Of a stretch of DNA of 5,268 nucleotides, positions 1-5,268 are shown piece after piece. How positions within the stretch are numbered: the first letter of the stretch is position 1; each line of letters starts with the position of its first letter. The notes under the pieces are model-generated. The model was not told the DNA's origin, searched no databases, and saw nothing but the letters and a program-made list of their open reading frames with translations. Source of the stretch: Gemmatimonadota bacterium (lineage in GTDB: Bacteria; ARS69); the NCBI GenBank assembly GCA_020431545.1, contig JAGQIB010000171.1, positions 5,287-10,554 of the forward strand. The letters are read 5' to 3'. The translations under genes were made by a program, and so were the position numbers.

Positions 1-438
1 GCCGAACACGATTCCTCCCACGATCACGGGAACGGGATCGTTCCACGCGCCCATCACCACCACGGTGCCGAGATTCGTGAGGAGATCGTAGAGCAAAGTG
101 AGCGCGAGGCCCATCGCTCCCGCGAGCAGCGACGCGGGCCCGGGGGATCGCGAAGCGACGGCGGCCCCCGCGCGCGCTCCCGCGAGCGCGAACACGGCCA
201 TCCCGGCGATCTGCGCGACGTACACCGGCGGCATCGCGAGTCCGTACGGATTCAGGCCGGAGTACAGCGCCATCCCACCACCCGCGGCGACGGCTCCGCG
301 CAGCCCCCCGAGCACGAAGCCCGCCACGAAGGACGCGAGGCCCACGAGCTCCACGTTCGGCACGGGCGCGAACGCGAAGCCGAGCGCGGCCACGAGAGCG
401 ATGAAGACGGCGAGCGCGGCAACGGAGCGGGAGGTCAT
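1..438 (-). CDS. ECF transporter S-component-like membrane protein (C-terminus cut by window edge)
   Basis: The 146 visible residues are strongly hydrophobic, with membrane segments at about 6-24, 31-50, 70-88, 102-128 and one starting near 136. Between them are short loops with recognisable motifs: PNVE (27-30), a Gly-rich FVAGFVLGGLRGA stretch (37-49), LNPYG (62-66) and LLYDLLTN (115-122). In my reading these fit the S-component superfamily of energy-coupling-factor transporters, small integral membrane proteins that bind a vitamin or similar micronutrient and dock on a shared EcfT/EcfA module. The substrate cannot be told from the sequence. The start is the ATG at 436-438: the same frame meets a TAG stop shortly upstream with no other start codon between, although no good Shine-Dalgarno precedes the ATG. 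No energising-module genes are visible; they could lie beyond position 1 or elsewhere. The gene appears to be its own transcription unit, with a candidate promoter upstream and a terminator beyond that. Another small multi-spanning membrane family is the main alternative. Confidence 0.75.
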   Translation of the reverse strand, partial: MTSRSVAALAVFIALVAALGFAFAPVPNVELVGLASFVAGFVLGGLRGAVAAGGGMALYSGLNPYGLAMPPVYVAQIAGMAVFALAGARAGAAVASRSPGPASLLAGAMGLALTLLYDLLTNLGTVVVMGAWNDPVPVIVGGIVFG

Positions 439-468
439 CGGCGACGTTTCGGGGTGACTGGGTCGCCG

Positions 469-498
469 ACGCTACCGTCGACCCCGCGGCCCCGTCAA
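469..498 (-). promoter_or_regulatory. candidate sigma70-type promoter for the S-component-like gene
   Basis: On the minus strand there is a TTGACG -35 box (493-498, five of six consensus bases), an 18-nt spacer, and a TAGCGT -10 box (469-474) that keeps the important first T, second A and last T. Transcription would start near 462, giving a leader of about 25 nt before the ATG at 438. The site lies between the terminator of the upstream gene and the start codon, where a promoter is expected. The G-rich spacer and weak -10 box are typical of GC-rich genomes but also make chance matches possible. Confidence 0.45.
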
Positions 499-539
499 TC
501 GCGGCGTCCGCTTCCGGCGACCGACGCAAGGCGGGGGCG

Positions 540-570
540 AAAAGAGAGCGGGGGCCCGAGAGCCCCCGCT
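540..570 (-). terminator. Rho-independent terminator of the TPR gene
   Basis: A perfect 9-bp inverted repeat, AGCGGGGGC (547-555) and GCCCCCGCT (562-570), encloses a 6-nt loop. Read on the minus strand the stem is followed at once by CTCTTTT (540-546), the T-rich tail of an intrinsic terminator. It begins 46 nt after the TPR stop codon and lies before the candidate promoter of the next gene, so it should isolate the two. The plus-strand side has no T run, so it is most likely unidirectional. Confidence 0.85.
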
Positions 571-616
571 TCGCGGTCGAGGTCGCGTTCGCCCGGCGTG
601 CGGGGACGCGAGAGCG

Positions 617-2572
617 TCAGGCCGAGCTCTGGACGAGGCGCTCGAGCCGGCTCTTCGTGTCGCGGAACTCGGGATCCAGCTCCAGGATCTTCTGGAAGTA
701 CGAGATCGCCTCCTGCTCCTGATCGAGGACACCGCACGCGATGCCCAGGTTGTAGAGCAGGCCGAGCTTGTCGCGCTCGTCACCGGGAAGCGCGAGCCCC
801 TTCTCGAGCTCCTTCACCGCGACGTCGAGCTGCCCCTTGCGGAGGAAGCAGTAGCCCAGCATCTCCTGGCTCGCGAGCGCGTACGCGTCGCCGCGCGAGG
901 AGAGCTCGAACTCCGCCGCCGCCTCGTCGAAGAGCTCCATCTCCAGATACGTCGTTCCGAGATCGTAGTGCGCCTGGAAGTCGTCCAGGTCGAGGATCTC
1001 CATCGTGGCCTCGCGGAAGTCCGCGATGACCTCGTTCACGTCGCCGCCCTCGCGCAGCAGCTCGAAGTCGTCGCCGATGACCACGGTGTGCTCGCGCTCG
1101 GCCGACGTCTGATCGAAGAACTCGGTCAGCTCCTCCTCGGAGAAGGACCCCGAAGGCGCGGGCGCGGTGGACGCCGGAACCTCGGGACGCGGCACGGACT
1201 GCGAGGACTGGCGCGCCTTCGGCGGGGCCGGCGGCGCCGGGACCTCGGCCGACGGCGCACGGGCGGCCGGAGCCGCGGGCGTCGGCGGCGCGGGGATCGC
1301 ACCCGACGATTTCCGCGCCGACTTCGTCGGCAGCACGATGCCCGGAAGATCCGTGAGATCGAGAGACTCGGCGTCGATCGGCTGCGGCGTCTCGGACGCC
1401 GGCTTCGCGGCCGGCGCCACGGCATTCAACTCGAGTCCTTCGAGCACCAGTCCGTCGGCCGGGCGGGCCGGCGGCGTCGCCGGGGCGGCCGGTGCCTTCG
1501 GAGCGGCCGGCTTCGGAGCGGCGGGCTCGAGCGCGGCCATCTCGGCCAGCGCCTCGTCGAGACTGGAGGCGGAGCCGACGTCGATCACCTTCGCCGACTC
1601 GGGCGAGGCCTCCTCGACGTCGATGCCGTCGGGCTCCACGAACATCTGACTCGGATCCGCGGCACCCTTCGGCGGGAGCGGCGGCGGCGGCGGCAACGCG
1701 GGACTCTTGTCCTGCGAGTACTCCGTCCAGGGCGCGCCCTCGGAGGCCGCCGGCATGTCGAGCGTCAGGCCCTCCGGCTCGTCGGAGCGGCCCCACATCT
1801 GCGGAGTCTCGGCCGGCGCGGCGGGCGCAGCCGGTGCCTTCGGTGCGGCGGCCTTCGGAGCCGCGGGCTTCGACGCGGGAGCGGCGGGCTTCTTCGCCGG
1901 CGCCGGTGAGTCGTCGAGCGTGCGGAGACTCATGAGATCCGAAACCGCGGACTGGCCCTGGGCCGGATGCGCCGTGCCGCCGGTCTTGGACGCCTTCGCG
2001 CGCCGCGTGAGCTGCTCGGCCTGATCGTTCCAGCCCTTGTCCGCGTAGATCTGGGACGCGTTCTCGTAGCACACGGCCGCATCGTCGAGACGATCGACGC
2101 GCTCCAGCATCTCGCCGTACGCGATGTGCACGTCCGGGAAGTCGCCGAGGATCTCGCACGCGTCGGCGAACGCCGCGAGCGCCACCGGATAGCGATTCGC
2201 CTCTTCCTGCCGACGCGCGAACTCGCGCAGGAACTTCAGCGAGTCCATGCCGAGGCCCTGACGCGCGTAGAGATCGGCGAGCATCGCGTAGACGTCGGTC
2301 TGGTCGCGATCGAGGCGGAGGATCTTCTTCCCCACCGCGATGCCGTTGTGGAAGAGACCCTCTTCCTTGTACGCCTTCGACGCGGAGAGATAGTGGGAGA
2401 AGCCCTTCTCGAAGTTCCCCTGCTTGACGAAGATGTCGCCGATCAGGTTGTGAATCGCCGGGTTCGGCTTCTTGGAACTCTCGAGGAGAGCCTCGTACTC
2501 CGCAATGGCCTCGTCGTAGCGACCCTTCTGGAGCAGCTCGGTGGCCTTGCGTTTGATGTCGAGCTCGGTCAC
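617..2572 (-). CDS. TPR protein with long Ala/Pro-rich linker, 651 aa, function unknown
   Basis: A cytoplasmic-looking protein with no signal peptide or membrane segment. An N-terminal TPR domain covers about residues 3-192, with helix-turn-helix units such as LLQKGRYDEAIAEYEALL (13-30), a unit around 38-68, one around 91-120 and one near 148-179. Residues about 200-475 are an Ala/Pro/Lys-rich, probably disordered linker broken by short hydrophobic-acidic islands (267-273, 373-383, 402-415). A C-terminal block at 476-650 opens with an acidic segment (SFSEEELTEFF, 476-486) and holds at least three more TPRs (531-559, 565-594, 603-634). TPRs are protein-interaction scaffolds, so a role in assembling or linking other proteins is inferred; no enzymatic motif is visible. 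The start is GTG at 2570-2572, supported by GGAGG 6 nt upstream. I know this bipartite style from GC-rich bacterial genomes only as uncharacterised TPR proteins. It is separated from hutI by 239 nt and ends in a strong terminator, so it is probably monocistronic and unrelated to histidine use. Confidence 0.9.
   Translation of the reverse strand: MTELDIKRKATELLQKGRYDEAIAEYEALLESSKKPNPAIHNLIGDIFVKQGNFEKGFSHYLSASKAYKEEGLFHNGIAVGKKILRLDRDQTDVYAMLADLYARQGLGMDSLKFLREFARRQEEANRYPVALAAFADACEILGDFPDVHIAYGEMLERVDRLDDAAVCYENASQIYADKGWNDQAEQLTRRAKASKTGGTAHPAQGQSAVSDLMSLRTLDDSPAPAKKPAAPASKPAAPKAAAPKAPAAPAAPAETPQMWGRSDEPEGLTLDMPAASEGAPWTEYSQDKSPALPPPPPLPPKGAADPSQMFVEPDGIDVEEASPESAKVIDVGSASSLDEALAEMAALEPAAPKPAAPKAPAAPATPPARPADGLVLEGLELNAVAPAAKPASETPQPIDAESLDLTDLPGIVLPTKSARKSSGAIPAPPTPAAPAARAPSAEVPAPPAPPKARQSSQSVPRPEVPASTAPAPSGSFSEEELTEFFDQTSAEREHTVVIGDDFELLREGGDVNEVIADFREATMEILDLDDFQAHYDLGTTYLEMELFDEAAAEFELSSRGDAYALASQEMLGYCFLRKGQLDVAVKELEKGLALPGDERDKLGLLYNLGIACGVLDQEQEAISYFQKILELDPEFRDTKSRLERLVQSSA
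1484..1870. repeat. imperfect repeated DNA encoding Ala/Pro/Lys-rich linker segments
   Basis: Two stretches inside the TPR gene resemble each other. The 14-nt word GCCGGTGCCTTCGG occurs at 1488-1501 and again at 1830-1843, each followed by similar GCGGC(C)GGCTTCGGAGC-type sequence for roughly another 25 nt. On the coding strand both give PAAPKAPAAPA-like peptides, around residues 243-252 and 357-364. This could be an internal duplication or convergence from restricted Ala/Pro/Lys codon use. The span given covers both copies, not a continuous array. Confidence 0.55.
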
Positions 2573-2574
2573 TG

Positions 2575-2585
2575 GACCCCTCCGG
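2575..2585 (-). promoter_or_regulatory. strong Shine-Dalgarno deciding the GTG start of the TPR gene
   Basis: Reading towards the gene, CGGAGGGGTCCA precedes GTG. GGAGG is a full match to the anti-Shine-Dalgarno core, with about 6 nt to the start codon. No ATG is available near this position, so this site is what fixes the GTG start at 2572. It is the clearest ribosome binding site in the window; hutI and the S-component-like gene lack a comparable one. Confidence 0.75.
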
Positions 2586-2730
2586 GGCTGACGCCGGCAC
2601 GGTGACTTGGGGGCGGTTCTCCCGCCGGTCGGCCCCCCACGCGCCGCCCATGCGGCCCGCTGGAACCGGGTCTGTCACGGAATCGGACGATCTCCCGAGG
2701 GTCTTGAGCCGGGGTTTGCACACTCTGGGA

Positions 2731-2740
2731 TTCCGCGGAA
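2731..2740. repeat. 10-bp perfect palindrome, possible operator
   Basis: TTCCGCGGAA reads the same on both strands and lies about 160 nt upstream of the GTG start of the TPR gene, in the intergenic region. Its position would suit a regulator binding site, but a single 10-bp palindrome in GC-rich DNA is weak evidence and I recognise no specific regulator motif. Confidence 0.25.
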
Positions 2741-2779
2741 GTTCCTGACCGCCGGAGGAGGCGACGGGGGCTCCGCGAA

Positions 2780-2807
2780 GGCCGGCGGGATCGCGGGGGA
2801 TCCGGCC
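2780..2807 (-). terminator. possible hairpin after hutI (weak terminator candidate)
   Basis: GGCCGG (2780-2785) and CCGGCC (2802-2807) form a 6-bp GC stem with a 16-nt loop, starting a few nt after the hutI stop codon at 2812-2814. No T run follows on the minus strand, so it does not meet the intrinsic-terminator pattern seen after the TPR gene. It could stabilise the 3' end of the hut message or be incidental to base composition. A longer-range 7-bp repeat, TGACCGC (2746-2752) with GCGGTCA (2808-2814), overlaps the hutI stop and encloses it. Confidence 0.3.
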
Positions 2808-2811
2808 GCGG

Positions 2812-4104
2812 TCAGATCGGCGTCGCGGGGACGGCGGCGGCGTCCCGGACCACCTGCCCCCGCTTCACGACCGTGCGCACGAGGTCCGCGCCGAACCGGT
2901 ACGCGAGGCACCGGTAGTCGGGTACGGAGAGCACCACGAGATCCGCGAGCTTGCCCGGCCGGATCGAGCCGACGCGGTCCGCCCGCCGGATCGACCACGC
3001 CGCGTTGATCGTGGCCGCGACGAGCGCCTCTTCCGGCAGGAGCGACAGCTGCAGCGACGCGAGTCCGGCGATGACCGCGAGGGAGTCGATCGCGCAGCTC
3101 CCGGGATTGAAGTCGGTCGCGATCGCGAGCGCGACCCCCGCCTCCACGAGCCGCCGGGCGTGAGCGGGCGGGATCCGGCACGAGAACGTGGTCCCCGGGA
3201 GGACGCACCCGATCGTGTCGGACCGCGCGAGCGCCTTCACTCCCGGCTCCGAGATGGCGGACAGATGGTCCGCGGAGACCGCACCGAGCTCGGCCGCGAG
3301 CTCCGCCGCGCCGGACGGCGCGAACTCGTCGGCATGCAGCTTCGGGGCGAGGCCGGCGTCGGCCGCGGCCACGAGGACGCGTCGCGCCTGATCCGGCGTG
3401 AAGACCCCCTGCTCGCAGAAGACGTCGGCGAACTCCGCGAGTCCGGATTCGGCCACGGCGGGGATCATCTCCGAGACGAGCAGGTCGACGTAGCCGTCGC
3501 GATCCTCGGCGAACTCCGGGGGGAACTCGTGCGCGCCCAGGAACGTGGAGACGGTGTCCACGGCGTGTCCCTCGGACGCGCGCCGCAACGCCCGCAACTG
3601 CTTCAGCTCGTGCTCCGTGGCGAGGCCGTAGCCGCTCTTGCACTCGATCGTGGTGCTCCCGAGCGCGAGCATTCGATCGAGGCGGGCGCGGGCGAGCGCG
3701 ACGAGTTCGTCCTCGGAGGCGGCGCGCGTGTGCCGGACCGAGGAGCGAATCCCCCCGCCGGCCGCGGCGATCTCGAGGTACGTCTTGCCCGCGATGCGCA
3801 TCGCGAACTCGTCGTGGCGCGAGCCGCCGAACACGAGGTGCGTGTGCGAGTCCACGAATCCGGGCAGGACGCATCCGCCGGCCGCGTCGAGGCGGGTGGC
3901 GCCCGCCGCGACATCCACGTGCGTCGCGAGCTCGGTCTGCGGCCCGACCCACACGATCTCCTCGCCGCGCACCGCAACCGCGCCGCGCTCCACGCGTCCG
4001 ATCTCGCGGAGATCCGAACCGCGACGCGGGCCCGTGAGCCCGGCGCGCTCCATGGTGAGCACTTCGGAGGCATTCTCGAGAACGAGATCCGCCGCGACGC
4101 GCAT
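2812..4104 (-). CDS. hutI: imidazolonepropionase (HutI), 430 aa
   Basis: Hydrolyses 4-imidazolone-5-propanoate to N-formimidoyl-L-glutamate, the third step of histidine degradation, in the cytoplasm; a metal-dependent amidohydrolase. The amidohydrolase HTH motif gives metal ligands H87 and H89 (PGFVDSHTHLVFGGSRHDEF), with H257 in KLHADEF and D331 in ATDFNPG as further ligands. E260 and H280 (SADHL) match the catalytic Glu and His known from Bacillus subtilis HutI, with near-identical spacing. Other family blocks are AAGGGIRSSVRHTRAAS (113-129), ECKSGYGL (154-161) and FLGAHEFPPEF (188-198). A C-terminal IRPGKLADLVVL closes the small beta domain. Length is normal for the family. I chose ATG 4102-4104, which gives the usual short beta-domain N-terminus; the frame stays open upstream to 4215 but only inside hutU. 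An in-frame GTG at 4120-4122 is a possible alternative. Neither has a good Shine-Dalgarno, suggesting translational coupling to hutU, whose stop is 22 nt upstream. Confidence 0.96.
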   Translation of the reverse strand: MRVAADLVLENASEVLTMERAGLTGPRRGSDLREIGRVERGAVAVRGEEIVWVGPQTELATHVDVAAGATRLDAAGGCVLPGFVDSHTHLVFGGSRHDEFAMRIAGKTYLEIAAAGGGIRSSVRHTRAASEDELVALARARLDRMLALGSTTIECKSGYGLATEHELKQLRALRRASEGHAVDTVSTFLGAHEFPPEFAEDRDGYVDLLVSEMIPAVAESGLAEFADVFCEQGVFTPDQARRVLVAAADAGLAPKLHADEFAPSGAAELAAELGAVSADHLSAISEPGVKALARSDTIGCVLPGTTFSCRIPPAHARRLVEAGVALAIATDFNPGSCAIDSLAVIAGLASLQLSLLPEEALVAATINAAWSIRRADRVGSIRPGKLADLVVLSVPDYRCLAYRFGADLVRTVVKRGQVVRDAAAVPATPI

Positions 4105-4126
4105 CGCGGGCCCGGGATTCACGCGA

Positions 4127-5268
4127 TCAGCTCGTGATGCCGGGGAGATCCACCCCGCGCTCGCGGGCGACGTCGATCGCGCGGTCGTAGCCCGCATCGG
4201 CGTGCCGCATGACACCGGTGCCGGGATCCGCGAGCAGCACGCGCTCGAGCCGCGCGTCCGCCGCCTCCGTCCCGTCGCACACGATCACCATGCCCGCGTG
4301 CAGCGAGTTGCCGATCCCGACCCCGCCGCCGTGGTGGAAGCTGACCCAGGTGGCCCCGCACGCGGTGTTCAGCAGCGCGTTCAGGATCGGCCAGTCCGCG
4401 ATCGCGTCCGACCCGTCGCGCATCGCTTCCGTTTCCCGGTACGGAGAGGCGACGGAACCGCAGTCCAGGTGGTCGCGGCCGATCACGATCGGCGCCTTCA
4501 CCTTTCCGGTGCGCACGAGATCATTGAAAATGAGTCCCGCGCGATGACGTTCGCCGTAGCCGAGCCAGCAGATGCGGCACGGCAGCCCCTGGAACGCCAC
4601 GCGCTCCGCCGCCATCGGCAGCCAGCGGGCGAGCACGCGATCCTCGGGGAACGCTTCGAGCAGCGCCGCGTCGGTCGCGGCGATGTCCGCCGGATCACCG
4701 GACAGAGCGCACCACCGGAAGGGACCCTTGCCCTCGCAGAAGAGCGGACGAATGAACGCGGGCACGAAGCCGGGGTAGGTGTAGGCATCGACGAGACCGC
4801 CCTCCTCCGCCGCGCCGCGAAGGTTGTTCCCGTAGTCGAAGACGATCGCGCCCTTCGCATCCAGCGCCTGCATCGCCTTCACGTGGCGCACCGCCGTCGA
4901 GCGCGCCTGTCGCACGTACTCCTCGGGATCCCGGCGACGCAGCTCCTCCGCCTGCTCGAACGTCACCCCCGACGGCACGTAGCCCTGCAGCATGTCATGC
5001 GCGGAGGTCTGATCCGTCACGATGTCCGGACGGAGGTCGCCGGCCAGCACGCGCTCGAAGCAGTCGGCCGCGTTCATGCACAGCCCGATCGACACGGGCC
5101 GCTTCTCGGCGAGCGCCGCCTTCACGCGCGTCATGGCGTCCTCGAACGAGGTCGCCTCTTCGTCCAGATAGCGTGTTTCGAGGCGGCGCCGGATGCGCGT
5201 GCGATCGACCTCGGGTACGAGCGCCACGCCCCCGTTCATCGTGACGGCGAGCGGCTGCGCGCCGCCCA
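4127..5268 (-). CDS. hutU: urocanate hydratase (HutU), N-terminus cut by window edge
   Basis: Urocanase adds water to urocanate to give 4-imidazolone-5-propanoate, using tightly bound NAD+ as an electrophile; second step of histidine degradation, cytoplasmic. About 379 C-terminal residues are visible of a family length near 555, so roughly 175 are missing beyond 5268. The visible part opens in the NAD-binding glycine-rich region (GGAQPLAVT) and continues without a stop, so the internal ATG at 5239 is not the start. The urocanase signature FQGLPCRICW lies at visible residues 225-234; its Cys in RICW corresponds to the essential Cys410 of Pseudomonas putida urocanase. Further family blocks are VIGRDHLDCGSVASP, RDGSDAIADWPILNALLNTA and HHGGGVGIGNSLHAGMVIV. 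The C-terminus (RERGVDLPGI) is of normal form, so the 3' end is intact. It lies directly upstream of hutI with 22 nt between them; hutH is probably further upstream, outside the window. Confidence 0.97.
   Translation of the reverse strand, partial: GGAQPLAVTMNGGVALVPEVDRTRIRRRLETRYLDEEATSFEDAMTRVKAALAEKRPVSIGLCMNAADCFERVLAGDLRPDIVTDQTSAHDMLQGYVPSGVTFEQAEELRRRDPEEYVRQARSTAVRHVKAMQALDAKGAIVFDYGNNLRGAAEEGGLVDAYTYPGFVPAFIRPLFCEGKGPFRWCALSGDPADIAATDAALLEAFPEDRVLARWLPMAAERVAFQGLPCRICWLGYGERHRAGLIFNDLVRTGKVKAPIVIGRDHLDCGSVASPYRETEAMRDGSDAIADWPILNALLNTACGATWVSFHHGGGVGIGNSLHAGMVIVCDGTEAADARLERVLLADPGTGVMRHADAGYDRAIDVARERGVDLPGITS

Larger units (their letters stand above)
2573..2811. other. 239-nt intergenic region between hutI and the TPR gene
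   Basis: The region should hold the end of the hut transcript and the promoter of the TPR gene. It contains the GC-rich hairpin near hutI, the palindrome TTCCGCGGAA (2731-2740), a small 5-bp stem GGCGG/CCGCC with a 5-nt loop (2612-2626) in the probable leader of the TPR mRNA, and the Shine-Dalgarno. I could not pick out a convincing -35/-10 pair: a GTGACA box lies near 2673-2678 on the minus strand but has no good partner at the right distance. No credible small gene is seen. Confidence 0.6.

Noticed and set aside
98..457. A plus-strand 119-codon open frame at the left edge
   Set aside because: It is the Ala/Pro-rich antisense of the membrane protein, which has clear hydrophobic segments and motifs on the minus strand.
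968..1909. A 313-codon plus-strand open frame antisense to the TPR gene
   Set aside because: It is dominated by Arg and Gly, as the complement of Ala/Pro-rich coding DNA must be, and shows no fold or motif.
780..2723. A 647-codon open frame on the minus strand, in another frame of the TPR gene
   Set aside because: It is Arg/Gly-rich with no domain pattern and overlaps the real TPR gene, which has a ribosome binding site and clear TPRs. Long open shadow frames are expected at this GC content.
2607..3008. A plus-strand open frame across the hutI-TPR intergenic region
   Set aside because: It runs antisense into hutI, is Arg/Pro/Gly-rich and has no recognisable domain.
3160..4137. A 325-codon plus-strand open frame antisense to hutI
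   Set aside because: Composition is that of a shadow of hutI, whose catalytic residues are all present on the other strand.
4105..4215. Extending HutI upstream to 4215 for a 467-residue protein
   Set aside because: The extra 37 residues lie almost wholly within the 3' end of hutU and do not resemble a HutI N-terminus; ATG 4104 gives a normal family length.
1..5268. Search for CRISPR arrays, tRNA/rRNA genes, insertion sequences or phage/defence genes
   Set aside because: No regularly spaced repeats, no tRNA-like cloverleaf, no transposase or terminal repeats and no defence domain were seen by eye.

Overview
The window is very GC-rich and every gene I can support lies on the minus strand, so transcription runs from the right edge to the left. 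The order is hutU (5' end cut by the window), hutI, a long TPR protein, and an ECF transporter S-component-like membrane protein (3' end cut). GC content, strong G/C third-position bias, the Ala/Pro-rich TPR protein and the S-component type would suit a free-living high-GC bacterium such as a Gemmatimonadota-, Eisenbacteria-, Acidobacteria- or Myxococcota-like lineage. That placement is an impression from protein style, not a phylogenetic result.

Right part (2812-5268): two consecutive steps of histidine degradation. Urocanate hydratase (HutU) turns urocanate into 4-imidazolone-5-propanoate, and imidazolonepropionase (HutI) opens that ring to N-formimidoyl-L-glutamate. Only 22 nt separate the genes, so they are almost certainly co-transcribed. 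The histidase (hutH) and the formiminoglutamate-processing enzyme are not in the window and hutI is the last hut gene here. Key catalytic and metal-binding residues are intact in the visible parts.

Middle (2573-2811): a 239-nt intergenic stretch with a GC-rich hairpin after hutI, a 10-bp perfect palindrome, and the strong Shine-Dalgarno of the next gene. No protein gene is supported there.

Left-centre (617-2572): a 651-residue cytoplasmic protein with TPR domains at both ends joined by a long Ala/Pro-rich, probably disordered linker carrying short hydrophobic/acidic islands. It starts with GTG and ends in a clear intrinsic terminator (9-bp perfect stem plus a T-rich tail).

Left (1-438): the N-terminal 146 residues of a hydrophobic protein resembling the substrate-binding S-component of ECF-type vitamin transporters, preceded by a plausible sigma70-type promoter at 469-498. 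With the terminator at 540-570 this makes it a separate transcription unit.

I found no tRNA, rRNA, CRISPR, insertion sequence or phage signal, and no clear sign of a previously undescribed system. The least understood items are the TPR/linker protein and the substrate of the S-component-like protein.
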